Positions 42,069 to 50,942 of a stretch of 64,000 nucleotides of DNA are shown piece by piece; the stretch's first letter is position 1; each line of letters starts with the position of its first letter. The position numbers and the translations under genes were made by a program. Origin of the DNA: Improbicoccus pseudotrichonymphae. Its GTDB lineage: Bacteria > Bacillota > Clostridia > Oscillospirales > Acutalibacteraceae. Under the pieces are notes generated by a model. The model did not search any database and was not told the origin of the DNA. It saw only the letters and a list, made by a program, of their open reading frames with translations. The DNA lies in NCBI GenBank assembly GCA_036322855.1, contig AP027924.1, positions 124,001-188,000 on the forward strand, read 5' to 3'.

Positions 42069-42584
42069 GTGTCAACAATTAAAAATTTTCAGATAAATAA
42101 TGAAATAAAAGATGCAGAGGTACGTCTTATAGGCGAAGATGGAATTTTAACAGATGTTATTAAAACTAAAGAAGCGATGGAAATAGCAACACAAAGAAAT
42201 TTAGATCTCGTTAAAATGCCGGGGAAGGCCGATCCTCCTGTGTGTAAAGTCATTGATTATGGTAAATATTGTTTCGAACGTGCAAAAAAAATAAAGGAAG
42301 AAAAAAAAAATCAAAAGAATTTAGAAACAAAAGAAATCCATCTTTCGTTTAACATAGGCACCGGAGATCTAAAAACAAAAGCATTACACGCTTGTAAATT
42401 TATCGAAAACGGAAACAAGGTTAAAGTTGTAATAAGATTGAAAGGTAGAGAAATAGTCCATTCTAATATTGCTTACGAAGTCATTGACAAATTTTATGAA
42501 ATGTGTTCTGAAGTAGCTGAAAAAAACGGAGAAATCATAAGCGATGGTAGGCACATAATTATGAATCTTACCAAAAAAAAGTAA
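42069..42584 (+). CDS. infC: translation initiation factor IF-3
   Basis: The 171-residue protein has the N-terminal QINNEIKDAEVRLIGEDG, the linker helix and the C-terminal rRNA-binding domain with HLSFNIGTGDLKTKALHACKFIENGNKVKV. It ends in a basic tail. The start is GTG after AAAGGAGTGC. IF-3 usually precedes rpmI and rplT; neither follows here. A Ser/Thr phosphatase gene lies downstream instead. Confidence 0.96.
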   Translation: MSTIKNFQINNEIKDAEVRLIGEDGILTDVIKTKEAMEIATQRNLDLVKMPGKADPPVCKVIDYGKYCFERAKKIKEEKKNQKNLETKEIHLSFNIGTGDLKTKALHACKFIENGNKVKVVIRLKGREIVHSNIAYEVIDKFYEMCSEVAEKNGEIISDGRHIIMNLTKKK

Positions 42585-42676
42585 ATTTCTGATTCATTAC
42601 AAATTCGTATATTTATTTGTTTAAGTAGATTTTATTTACAACTACCCGAAATAAGTTTCAAGGCAAGGTTAGTTTT

Positions 42677-43555
42677 ATGGATGACAAAATAAAATATCTG
42701 TGGGATTTGTATCATTTTTTGGTTAAAAATGTAATTTCGGCTCATGAATTTAAAGAATCAATTGAAAAACTTTGTGGATTGTTAATTTCGGAAGAACCCT
42801 ACATAAAAATTAAAACTTCTGAAGTTTTGGTTGTGGGTGACGTTCATGGAGATTTTAATTCTCATCTACTTACTGCTCTCGAAACAGTCAAAAGCGGAGG
42901 TTGTGTCGTTTTTTTAGGAGATTACATAGATAGAGGTTCGAATTCAATTGAGGTTTTATGTTGGTTGTTTCAATTTAAGCTGTTTTTCCCAAAAGATGTT
43001 TTCCTTTTGAGTGGTAACCATGAAAGCGTTCACTGTGGATCTTGTACTTTTCCCGAGGAGATTACGAGTAAATATTCTGAAAAAGATTATGATTTAGAAA
43101 CAAAAATATATGATTTGTTCAATTTTTTAGGTGCTGCTGCGGAAATTCATATCGGGAGAAAAACTTTATTGGTCTGCCATGCTTGTCCTATTTCAAACAT
43201 GATTGAATGTAATGACAGAATTGAATTTGAAAACAATATTAATTCAGAAATGAAAAAACCACACGATAGAGTTTCGAATTTTTTTTGGGATGATATATCT
43301 GAAGACGTTGAAGAAATTCAGACTTCTCATCGCGGTGATTTGTACAAAATTTATCCCATACGCATTATGAAAGATTATCTTAAAAAATTTGGTTACAGTT
43401 ATATCATAAGAGGACATGATCATTCGGCTCAGAAAATAATTAAAAAAAATATTCTTGCATCTATAGCCACTCCGATTGTTTGCCCTCATGATCTAGAAGC
43501 TGGAATTTGGAGATTTAAAAAAAATTCAAAACCTGAATTTATTTACAATAATTAA
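42677..43555 (+). CDS. PPP-family Ser/Thr protein phosphatase
   Basis: The 292-residue protein has all the PPP signatures in order: VVGDVHGDFNSH, FLGDYIDRGSNS, LLSGNHESVH, VCHACP and IIRGHDHSAQ. This set, including the RG-H-D-H end, is that of eukaryote-like PP1/PP2A/PrpE relatives. A bimetal active site is inferred. An N-terminal 45-residue extension is of unknown role. Substrates are unknown. The ATG start at 42677 follows AAGGCAAGGTTAGTTTT. No kinase is adjacent. Confidence 0.88.
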   Translation: MDDKIKYLWDLYHFLVKNVISAHEFKESIEKLCGLLISEEPYIKIKTSEVLVVGDVHGDFNSHLLTALETVKSGGCVVFLGDYIDRGSNSIEVLCWLFQFKLFFPKDVFLLSGNHESVHCGSCTFPEEITSKYSEKDYDLETKIYDLFNFLGAAAEIHIGRKTLLVCHACPISNMIECNDRIEFENNINSEMKKPHDRVSNFFWDDISEDVEEIQTSHRGDLYKIYPIRIMKDYLKKFGYSYIIRGHDHSAQKIIKKNILASIATPIVCPHDLEAGIWRFKKNSKPEFIYNN

Positions 43556-43815
43556 GTTTCCTAACGTGTAATAGTTAGCTTGATTGTAAACCATTTGTAT
43601 GGAGTTGGTTATTTAGTGGCGAAAGTCGTATGCGAAGACGTTCTTGTAAGGTTAGCAAGAGATTTTTATTTAAAGAATAGTAAAAAAATTTGGAGTTGAA
43701 GAATTTTTTCAACTTATCAGAAGAAACTCACGGTGCCCAACCACAACTCTTTTGATACAAATTGACAGATTTTTTGCTTGATTCATATAATTTGACGAAT
43801 TTAAATTTAACAGCA

Positions 43816-44125
43816 TTACTTTAATTTTTCGATTTCTTCTATTGGCAATCCTGTACCCTGCGCAACTTGTTCTACATTTAACCCAATTTTTAAGAAATTC
43901 CTTGTCTCTTCGACTTTTCTTTCTTAATCCCAATTTTTTCATACCGTGCATATCATTTTGATATTCTCATTCTGGCATTATCATGTTGCTCTGCATAGCT
44001 CATCTTTCCTTGGCTCATCTCGATTAATTTTTTCAACGACGCTCACGCGGCCCCTCTTGAACGGCAGCACTCGACGATTTTTCAATCAACTTCAATTCCC
44101 TCCTCTTTCCCAGCTGTGTCGGAAT
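43816..44125 (-). pseudogene. Rpn-family nuclease/transposase, C-terminal remnant
   Basis: Minus-strand frames join as LKKLIEMSQGKMSYAEQHDN, then after stops RNFLKIGLNVEQVAQGTGLP and IEEIEKLK followed by a stop at 43816. The last pattern is the C-terminal tail typical of Rpn (PD-(D/E)XK, formerly transposase_31) proteins. The nuclease core is absent. It abuts the IS1-type remnant at 44138. Confidence 0.5.
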
Positions 44126-44137
44126 TGAATAAAAATC

Positions 44138-44720
44138 GGCATTGCGAAATAAATATAATAAGTGATACCATTAACTATATATAGAAAAAATAAAGCACCC
44201 AAAATGCAGTCAAAAAGAAAAAACAAAAAGTGGATTTGTATTTAAAAAACAAAGATATTTATGTAAAAATGGCGGATGTAATTACACACAAAATCATAAA
44301 CACGGATATTCAAAAAAGCTAAAGATGAGACGATTCGTTATTACCTCGAAGGTATAGGGTTCAGAAGGATAGAGCGCTTGCTTGGCATGAGTCACCTCTG
44401 TAATAAATTGGGTCAAACAAGAAGCAGAAAAACTTAAAAAATTCAACCCAAAGAAGAAAAAAATAGAAGTTTTAGAACTAAACGAATTATTTGTAAATTT
44501 TAAGAAAAATATTTGGGCTTTGAACAACTGTAGACCGCAAAAAACAAAAATTAGTTAGATTTCAGATCAGCACTCAAGAAACTAAATTTTTTGAGAAATT
44601 AACACAAAAAGTCTCTCACATCGATACAAAAATATATGCAACTGATGATTGGTAATCTTACAATTTAATAGATCCTATTAAACATATCATAGGGAAAGCA
44701 CATGCTTTTACCGTTATTTT
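44138..44720 (+). mobile_element. IS1-family-type element remnant, copy 3 (most complete)
   Basis: It starts with GGCATTGCGAAATAAATATAATAAGTGA. Joined frames give the zinc-finger segment (KCGCNYTQNH-like), helix-turn-helix YLEGIGFRRIERLLGMSH, VEVLEL-type KIEVLELNELFVNFKKN, and the later ATDDW...LIDPIKHIIGKAHAFT, matching IS1 InsA and InsB in order. Frameshifts and stops disable it, and the right end is missing. Confidence 0.65.
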
Positions 44721-45114
44721 TTGCTTTATTTTTTGTTCTTTATGTAAGTGTCTCTGTTTTGAGTTGCTGCGTACAGAAAATCGAGCAGACAGCAAAAAGT
44801 AACGAAGTGAGTTTTGGTGTAGCTTTCAATTATTTTTTAAACAAAAGTACTTTCGCGATCGAGAGAGATCTCAGATTTGCGAAAATATATTCTATTTTTG
44901 CACCGATTTTGCACCGAAAAATAAGTGTTTCTGCTGCACTATCGCGACTTTTAAAACTGTCATAAAAGTTTTTGTTTATGAATACAACCTATTTTGAAGC
45001 ATTAAAATCAAAATTTTCAAATTTGAAAAATGTTTTTGCCTAATCGATTGTCTTTAATTTTTAAAACTAGACAATATCTTCTCAATTAGTAAACATACCT
45101 CTATCGTATTATTT
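44721..45114. other. stretch with no supported gene
   Basis: A frame at 44702-44965 starts within the IS1-type remnant's coding remains and has no homology I recognise. The rest is AT-rich non-coding DNA with no clear hairpin or tRNA, next to the convergent end of the aminotransferase gene. Confidence 0.5.
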
Positions 45115-46383
45115 TTAAGAAGCATGGTTTTTTAGCTTTTCGATGGCTGAAATTTTGATGCATAAAATTAATATTTTAGTTGCTTTTGATATTTCTTCTA
45201 GTGTTGGATATGATGGCGCTATTCTAATCATGGAGTCGTCTGGGTCTAGATTATACGGAAACATTGATCCGGCTTGAGTTAGAACTAAACCAGCCTCTCG
45301 GCAAAGTTGCACAATTTTTTTAGCGCTTCCGAAAGTTTTTATGCTTATGAAATATCCGCCCTTTGGTTTAGACCAGGATAAAATCGGATTTTTACAAAAA
45401 TTAAGCTTAAACTTTTCTAAAATCAAATTAAATTTTGGTCTTAAAATTTCAGAATGTTTCAACATATGTTTTCTTAAACTCTCTTCTATATCTTTTGCCG
45501 AATTCGTCAAAAACTTAACATGCCTTGTTTGATTTATTTTATCGAAACCTATTGTTTTAAAAGAATAATGTTTACATAAAGATTTAAAATTATCACCTTT
45601 GCAACCTATTGCGGATATTCCCCCACCCGAGAATGTAATTTTAGATGTCGAGGCGAAGGCTATTACTAAATTTTCGTTGTTATTTTTTTTGATTTCTTTA
45701 AAAATATTTTTTATTTCGATTTTTTCATACAGTTCGTGAACAGAGTAAGCATTGTCCCAAAAAATCCTAAAACTTTTTGATGAAGGCCTGAGTTTTGCAA
45801 TTCTTTCTATGATACAATCTGAATAAATTTCTCCGCCTGGATTAGAAAATTTAGGAACACACCACATGCCCTTAATGCTTTCGTCTTTGCTTACTAATTT
45901 TTCTATCTCATCAATGTCCGGGCCGTCGTGATTCATTTTTATGGGTATCATTTTTATTCCAAAATGTTCACAAAGAGCAAAATGACGATCGTAACCAGGG
46001 CAAGGAGCTAAAAATTTGGTATCATTTATATCCCATTTTTCGTTGTTAACACCATGCGTGAAAAAAAACGAAATTACATCCGACATCAAACAGAGACTTG
46101 AATTCCCACCTATTATTACATCCTCTGAACCACAACCCAAAATAACAGACATCAATAACCTTGCATCTGGAATACCACATAAAATTCCGTAATTGAATAT
46201 ATCCAAACCATCTTTTGTAATATCTAAGTCTAACATTTTCAAAGATAACTTTAATTGTTCCTGTGAAGGCTTACCTCTTGAAATATCTAATCTAAAATTT
46301 TGTTTTTTAATTTCTTCGAATTTTTCTAACAATATTTTTAATTCATTTTCAAGCTCACAGTTACTTAATTTCAAATAGTTCAT
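45115..46383 (-). CDS. class I/II aminotransferase, aspartate-aminotransferase-like (MocR/AspT-Ic type)
   Basis: I use the ATG at 46383 because the longer frame from 46407 runs into the upstream gene. The 422-residue PLP enzyme resembles the Aminotran_MocR family of aspartate aminotransferases: LDISRGKPSQEQL at the start, FLAPCPGYDRHF, MWCVPKFSNPGGEIY, IFWDNAYSVHEL and the PLP-lysine stretch FASTSKITFSGGGISAIG. The C-terminal R is in SMIRIAPSYPT. It may link Asp and oxaloacetate metabolism. It follows the ABC binding-protein gene. Confidence 0.87.
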   Translation of the reverse strand: MNYLKLSNCELENELKILLEKFEEIKKQNFRLDISRGKPSQEQLKLSLKMLDLDITKDGLDIFNYGILCGIPDARLLMSVILGCGSEDVIIGGNSSLCLMSDVISFFFTHGVNNEKWDINDTKFLAPCPGYDRHFALCEHFGIKMIPIKMNHDGPDIDEIEKLVSKDESIKGMWCVPKFSNPGGEIYSDCIIERIAKLRPSSKSFRIFWDNAYSVHELYEKIEIKNIFKEIKKNNNENLVIAFASTSKITFSGGGISAIGCKGDNFKSLCKHYSFKTIGFDKINQTRHVKFLTNSAKDIEESLRKHMLKHSEILRPKFNLILEKFKLNFCKNPILSWSKPKGGYFISIKTFGSAKKIVQLCREAGLVLTQAGSMFPYNLDPDDSMIRIAPSYPTLEEISKATKILILCIKISAIEKLKNHAS

Positions 46384-46403
46384 AATCATCATTCCTAAAC
46401 TAA

Positions 46404-47504
46404 TCAATATATTTTTGCGGTATCCGATATCTCTTTAGGCACGGTTATCTTTAATTCACTTATGTTTTTGGAATTTAAAATAGTATTATTGTTTTCCAGA
46501 TATTTTATTGGCATATTTGCTGGTTTATTTTTGTTTGTAAGTATCGTAACAGCCTGATACGCTGTTTCCTTGCCAAGATTGTAATAAGACATCCCGATAG
46601 TTGCGGTTGAAAATTCAATCAATGTAACTTCGCTTGCCACGACAATCTTTCTGCTTTCTAAAGTTTTTTTATAAATCAAAGGCATAGCTGCACTTGTTAT
46701 TTTGTCTATTGGTATATAAAAAGCGTCCGCGACTTTAATCGCACGCTCTAAAACTTGTTGAACCTCATTTAAACCGGAAACAATAAAAACTTCAGACGTA
46801 AGTCCTTTTTCTTTTATTATATTTTTCGCTATTTCTGCTTGAAATTTAGGACTTATATCTATCGTAGAATAAAAAATCGCAATTTTTCTAACATTTGGAT
46901 TTAATTTTAAAATCAACTCTATTTGTTTTTTTATAGGTGGTAAATCAGACGTACCTGTTACATTACCATTTGGTTTTTCGTTACTCTCCGCCAACCCCGC
47001 AGCCACATAATCCGTTATGGCCGTACCTACGATAGGTATGTCTTTAACAACACTTTTAGTAGCTTTTGCTGCGGATTGAGCGCAAGGTGTTGAAATTGCT
47101 AGAATTAAATCCAAATTCTCTTTCACGAACTTGTTAGATATCGTTTCGCAATTCGAAAGATCACCGTTGGCATTTTGAAAATCAAATCTTATGTTTTTGC
47201 CATCTTCATAACCCTGTTCTTTCAAACCATCTACGAAACCCTGCCTGGCCTGATCTAACGCCTTATGCTCTACAATCTGCATTACTCCTATTTTGTACAT
47301 CTTTTCGTTTATTTTACTTCTCCTAAAACTCAAAAAGAAAACAAAAACCGCAAAAACAGAAAACATCAAAACAGTCAGCACGAAAAAAAGTCTACTTTGA
47401 CTCATACGAAACACACAAAAAGCTCCCAACAGAAACAAACACACCGAAAACCAAAACCGTCGATGAAAACTCTCAAAGTTGGATAACACACGCCAGGAGT
47501 TCAT
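46404..47504 (-). CDS. ABC transporter substrate-binding protein (TrpX-like)
   Basis: The 366-residue protein has an N-terminal hydrophobic region (about 15-60) and a periplasmic-binding fold: YKIGVMQIVEHKALDQARQG, LILAISTPCAQSAAKA, PNGNVTGTSDLPP and IEFSTATIGMSYYNLGKETAYQ. This is the PF04392 family, which includes tryptophan and tyrosine importers. No permease or ATPase is adjacent. The ATG follows AACGAAAGA, with an (AG)9 run 12 bases further upstream. Confidence 0.85.
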   Translation of the reverse strand: MNSWRVLSNFESFHRRFWFSVCLFLLGAFCVFRMSQSRLFFVLTVLMFSVFAVFVFFLSFRRSKINEKMYKIGVMQIVEHKALDQARQGFVDGLKEQGYEDGKNIRFDFQNANGDLSNCETISNKFVKENLDLILAISTPCAQSAAKATKSVVKDIPIVGTAITDYVAAGLAESNEKPNGNVTGTSDLPPIKKQIELILKLNPNVRKIAIFYSTIDISPKFQAEIAKNIIKEKGLTSEVFIVSGLNEVQQVLERAIKVADAFYIPIDKITSAAMPLIYKKTLESRKIVVASEVTLIEFSTATIGMSYYNLGKETAYQAVTILTNKNKPANMPIKYLENNNTILNSKNISELKITVPKEISDTAKIY

Positions 47505-47819
47505 TCTTTCGTTTAGAGAGAGAGAGAGAGAGATTGAACAAAGCGAATATACTATAAACCCGCCACTATAACGAATGGCCGAATTTAAATCAAATAATTA
47601 ATCAAGGTAACATATACGAATAACTAATTATGAAAAACAACAAATATCAAATCATTTTTGCTGTACTACTGTATTTATATTTTAAGATAGTGTTATCCAA
47701 CTTTCAAAGCTCTCACCGGACTTTCAAAAACCATCCGATATAACAATGATAAAACATAATAATTTTTTGTCAAACTTTTTTTAATTTTTTAAAAAAATTT
47801 TATAATTCCTTAATATAAA
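47505..47819. other. intergenic spacer, no gene seen
   Basis: 315 bases between two minus-strand genes. It holds the (AG)9 tract and a 15-bp copy (47690-47704, GTGTTATCCAACTTT) that is inverted with respect to 47475-47489 inside the downstream gene start. No ORF, hairpin terminator or tRNA is apparent. Confidence 0.6.
47515..47533. repeat. (AG)9 microsatellite in a 5' leader
   Basis: An uninterrupted dinucleotide run lies 11 bases upstream of the ATG of the substrate-binding protein gene (reads CT on the transcribed strand). Such runs can vary by slippage and change spacing to a promoter or ribosome-binding site. Confidence 0.9.
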
Positions 47820-48290
47820 TTAAAAGTTTTGTTCATTACAAACCTTAATTTTTTTTATACTTTCGATGTTAAAAACAAGAAGCTTTAATCTTGCACGATT
47901 GTACCTTTGTATAAATACACAAGGAATATTAATCATTATTACCAATAAATTCAAAAACAAAGATAATTTAAATCCAAGAAACAAGAGAACAAAAATTATG
48001 AGACAGCACAAAAAGTGATTAAATTCACCGCGATAGGTTTCCAATATGAATTTTCTAAGATATGAAACATCGTTGCTCTTTAATTCTTTCTTTGAGAATC
48101 TATCTATACCAAGTGGAACTCTATCTTTCCATTTCTTTATTTTAAAAACATTTTCATAAAATTTTTTTCTGAGTTTGCAACGTTTTGAATCGATTTTTAA
48201 ACTCATCTCATTAAAAAATAGCGGATCAAAATTTATGCTGAAGATAAATACTAAGAAATGCCAAACGGTAACCATCAAAATACTAAACAA
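47820..48290 (-). CDS. CrtO-like glycosyl-diaponeurosporenoate acyltransferase family protein
   Basis: The 156-residue membrane protein matches the short CrtO-type acyltransferase family: helices at about 1-25 and 100-135, KKWKDRVPLGIDRFSKKELK, LRKFILETYRGEFNHFL and IPCVFIQRYNRARL. In staphylococci this enzyme acylates a glycosylated carotenoid (staphyloxanthin), but no carotenoid gene is nearby and the family is wider. TTG start at 48290 after GAGAGGAAA, 4 bases after the upstream small gene. Confidence 0.72.
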   Translation of the reverse strand: MFSILMVTVWHFLVFIFSINFDPLFFNEMSLKIDSKRCKLRKKFYENVFKIKKWKDRVPLGIDRFSKKELKSNDVSYLRKFILETYRGEFNHFLCCLIIFVLLFLGFKLSLFLNLLVIMINIPCVFIQRYNRARLKLLVFNIESIKKIKVCNEQNF

Positions 48291-48293
48291 GAC

Positions 48294-48455
48294 TTATTTC
48301 CTCTCGACATATTCATTGCTGCTAGGTGGCTGTTTTTTTGAATCTTCCTTTTCTTCAGAACTGTCCAAAGTTTCATGTGATATCTTAAGCACGGTGTTTT
48401 TAACTATATTATTTAAATCTGAAGGTTTATCGGAATACTCTTTCTTATCTTTCAT
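48294..48455 (-). CDS. 53-residue hydrophilic protein, unknown
   Basis: A short frame from ATG 48455 to TAA 48294 is preceded by GAGGTGAT, about 8 bases before the ATG. The product is charged, Lys/Glu/Ser-rich (DKKEYSDKPSDLNN, EEKEDSKKQPP) and has no hydrophobic segment. Its stop is directly followed by the CrtO-like gene start (3-base gap), suggesting translational coupling. Not recognised. Confidence 0.5.
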   Translation of the reverse strand: MKDKKEYSDKPSDLNNIVKNTVLKISHETLDSSEEKEDSKKQPPSSNEYVERK

Positions 48456-48601
48456 AAAAACATATCACCTCGAATTCCAAAAGCACGTGACGATTTTATC
48501 AAACTGAATCTAAATTTACAAACTGAATAAAAAAACAAAAATTGCCAAAAATTATAAATGAGTAAATATTTCATTTAAAATACGAGGTAGTTTGAATATT
48601 T

Positions 48602-49324
48602 ATGGTAAAAAAAATGTTGAATAATGTAGAAAGGTCGATAATTTTTGGTTTTGTTTTTATTATTTTATTCTCCATAGTTAGTTTCTCACGGAAATGCGAA
48701 AATATAAGTAATAAATTTTCTAACTTGCAAATTATAGCTCACCCCAATTTTGGAAATGATCAAAAAATTAAATTGAAAATAAATGATGAAATAGTGAATT
48801 TTTTTGATAATAATGAAAATTTTGCATCAGAAAATCCAGTAGAAACCAAAAAGAGTGTTTTAAAAAATATGAATTCGATAAAAAATGCAGTAAATCGTGA
48901 AGAAAAAATAAATTTTGAAGTGTGCGAAACTCATTTTGGTAATAGAATTTACGATGAATTTTGTCTTCCGGCCAAAGATTGTGATTCTCGACTTGCAACT
49001 TCGGAAAAAGATAATGGTAGAAACTTGCGGTATATTGTGCTTCTTCCGGGTTGTATCCCGGCATGCGAAAAGAAATCTAAAAAAAATTTACCACCAATTG
49101 AAGATATTTTAAATGGAGAAGAAGAAATAATAGTAATAAAAAAGAAAGAAAAATATGAAATAAGGTTTAAAACACTTGAAATGATTGAAGACGCAAGATG
49201 TAAGGTGCGTAGTGTTTTGAATGGGTTCAAATGTTGGGTTAAGGCAAAAAAAGAGCAAAGTGAGAACGATAGAAAAACCGAAAATAAAAAATCAATTTTA
49301 AAAAAAATTTTTAGAAAAAATTAA
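48602..49324 (+). CDS. spoIIR: stage II sporulation protein R, divergent
   Basis: The 240-residue protein has a signal or membrane segment (about 12-30). It then has LQIIAHPNFGNDQKIKLKI, resembling the SpoIIR core (L-R-L-H-V-I-A-N-S-D), and DCDSRLATSEKDNGRNLRYI with VLLPGCIPAC, like the C-terminal GxNWWCVLFPPLC block. The Trp pair of that block is lost. A basic 80-residue tail is added. SpoIIR is made in the forespore and triggers pro-sigma-E processing by SpoIIGA. Identity is moderate. Confidence 0.7.
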   Translation: MVKKMLNNVERSIIFGFVFIILFSIVSFSRKCENISNKFSNLQIIAHPNFGNDQKIKLKINDEIVNFFDNNENFASENPVETKKSVLKNMNSIKNAVNREEKINFEVCETHFGNRIYDEFCLPAKDCDSRLATSEKDNGRNLRYIVLLPGCIPACEKKSKKNLPPIEDILNGEEEIIVIKKKEKYEIRFKTLEMIEDARCKVRSVLNGFKCWVKAKKEQSENDRKTENKKSILKKIFRKN

Positions 49325-49370
49325 AATTATTGATTTATTAGATAAATGTGATAGAGTTCTAAAACAGAGT

Positions 49371-49399
49371 TTGATATTTTTGGTATTGTATGTTATTTA
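49371..49399 (+). promoter_or_regulatory. promoter of tRNA-Met
   Basis: TTGATA (49371-49376) and TATTTA (49394-49399) are separated by 17 bases, 27 bases before the tRNA start. Confidence 0.5.
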
Positions 49400-49426
49400 A
49401 TTTTTATATTCCCAGGAAATTTAAGT

Positions 49427-49502
49427 GGCGGTATAGCTCAGTTGGTAGAGCGTTCGGTTCATGCCCGAATTGTCAATGGTTCAAATCCATTTACCGCTAC
49501 CA
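49427..49502 (+). tRNA. tRNA-Met (CAU)
   Basis: A 76-nt cloverleaf: acceptor GGCGGTA / TACCGCT with encoded CCA, D-arm GCTCAGTTGGTAGAGC, anticodon stem TTCGG/CCGAA around TTCATGC (anticodon CAT), T-arm TTCAAAT. The first pair can form (G-U), so an elongator Met tRNA is likely; a lysidine-modified Ile tRNA cannot be excluded. Confidence 0.93.
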
Positions 49503-49608
49503 AATTTTAAGTTTACATATTTTCGAAACGAGAACTTAAAATTAATTTTATCGTTTACTATTTTGGTTCGAAACAATCAAAGAAATTAAAATATTGGAGG
49601 TTTTTTAA

Positions 49609-50709
49609 TTGAAAGAAGAAACCATTGATACGACAAATAAGGACAGCGAAAACATAAAAATAAAAGTTGTTGGTGTCGGCGGTGGTGGCGGGAATGCTGT
49701 AGATCGCATGATTGATCTTGGAATCAAAAATGTTGATTTTATCTGCGTAAACACCGATAAACAAGCTTTATCCCGTTCGAAAGCACCATGTCTAATACAA
49801 ATAGGTGAAAAAATAACAAAAGGTAAAGGCGCAGGTTCTATACCGGAAGTGGGTCAGCGTTCAGCGGAAGAAAGTCGTGAGGAGCTGATATCTAACCTAA
49901 AAGGTGCGGATATGGTATTCGTTACTGCCGGGATGGGAGGTGGCACTGGTACCGGTGCAGCTCCTGTGATAGCTCAAATCGCGAGAGAACTTGGTTCTCT
50001 TGTTGTGGCTTTTGTGACTAAGCCGTTTTTTTTCGAAGGCGTTAAACGTATGCAACAAGCAGAGACCGGTATATCTTCGTTAAAAGATCAAGTAGATTCT
50101 TTGATTGTCATCCCGAATGAAAAATTAAAACTTGCAAGTCAACAAAGAGTGACACTTATGAACGCCTTCGGTATTGCCGATGATATTTTAAAGCAGGGTG
50201 TTCAAAGTATTTTAGAATTAATTTTAGGAGTAGGTTTTGTAAATTTAGATTTTGCTGATATTACCGCCATAGTTAAAAACGCAGGTTATGCTCACATGGG
50301 GATAGGTTTGGCCTCCGGGAAAGACAGAGCAGAAGAGGCGGCAAAAATGGCTATTTCAAGTCCGCTTTTGGAAACATCAATACACGGTGCCAAAGGCGTA
50401 ATTATAAATATTACCGGACCGCCTGACATCGCACTGGATGAAGTCGATTTAGCTTCCAGTAAAATATCGGGACAAGTTGACCCGGATGCAAATATAATAT
50501 GGGGCGCGAGATTCGACGAGAAATTGGATGATATAATGCGTGTAATTGTTATAGCTACGGGCTTCCCGACAAATAATTCAAATAATTCGTCCAATGAGTC
50601 TGACAATAAAAAAACAAGAAAATATGCAAATATTTCTGATTATGATCCAAATGTTAAAAGTAAAAAGGATAAAGTTCAGGATATTATGTCGATATTTGAG
50701 AACAATTAG
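49609..50709 (+). CDS. ftsZ: cell division protein FtsZ
   Basis: The 366-residue GTPase builds the Z ring. It has VVGVGGGGGNAVDRMID near residue 20, the tubulin signature AGMGGGTGTGAAPVIA near 105, and IPNEKL and NAFGIADDIL motifs. A short linker and C-terminal SIF-ending tail follow. TTG start at 49609 after GGAGG. No ftsA, sepF or murG is adjacent; it sits alone after tRNA-Met. Confidence 0.98.
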   Translation: MKEETIDTTNKDSENIKIKVVGVGGGGGNAVDRMIDLGIKNVDFICVNTDKQALSRSKAPCLIQIGEKITKGKGAGSIPEVGQRSAEESREELISNLKGADMVFVTAGMGGGTGTGAAPVIAQIARELGSLVVAFVTKPFFFEGVKRMQQAETGISSLKDQVDSLIVIPNEKLKLASQQRVTLMNAFGIADDILKQGVQSILELILGVGFVNLDFADITAIVKNAGYAHMGIGLASGKDRAEEAAKMAISSPLLETSIHGAKGVIINITGPPDIALDEVDLASSKISGQVDPDANIIWGARFDEKLDDIMRVIVIATGFPTNNSNNSSNESDNKKTRKYANISDYDPNVKSKKDKVQDIMSIFENN

Positions 50710-50728
50710 TTTTGATGGGGTTTTATTA

Positions 50729-50938
50729 ATGAAAAAAGATATTCATCCAAAATATGGTGAAGCCGAGTTTGTTTGCGTTTGTGGCAATGTCATAAAGACG
50801 AGATCTACAAAAACCGGTAAAACCAACATAGATATTTGTTCGGCGTGTCATTCTTTCTTTACAGGGCAACAGAAATATGTCGACACCGCTGGTAGAATCG
50901 GTAAGTTTAACGAACGTTTGAAGATATTTAAAGGCTAG
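50729..50938 (+). CDS. rpmE: 50S ribosomal protein L31
   Basis: A 69-residue product from ATG 50729 (the longer frame overlaps ftsZ). It shows KKDIHPKYGEAEFVCVCGN and the zinc-binding DICSACHSFFTG, making four Cys: the Zn-containing type A L31. KGQQKYVDTAGR-type end is present. yigZ follows after 4 bases. Confidence 0.96.
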   Translation: MKKDIHPKYGEAEFVCVCGNVIKTRSTKTGKTNIDICSACHSFFTGQQKYVDTAGRIGKFNERLKIFKG

Positions 50939-50942
50939 GTTT

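Noticed and set aside
43620..43700. 27-codon frame starting GTG near 43616
   Set aside because: Too short and without homology; more likely a scrap next to the Rpn remnant.
44702..44965. 87-residue frame with a hydrophobic start
   Set aside because: Its start codon lies within the decayed IS1-type coding region (GKAHAFT in another frame), so the ribosome-binding-site-like AGGG is coincidental.
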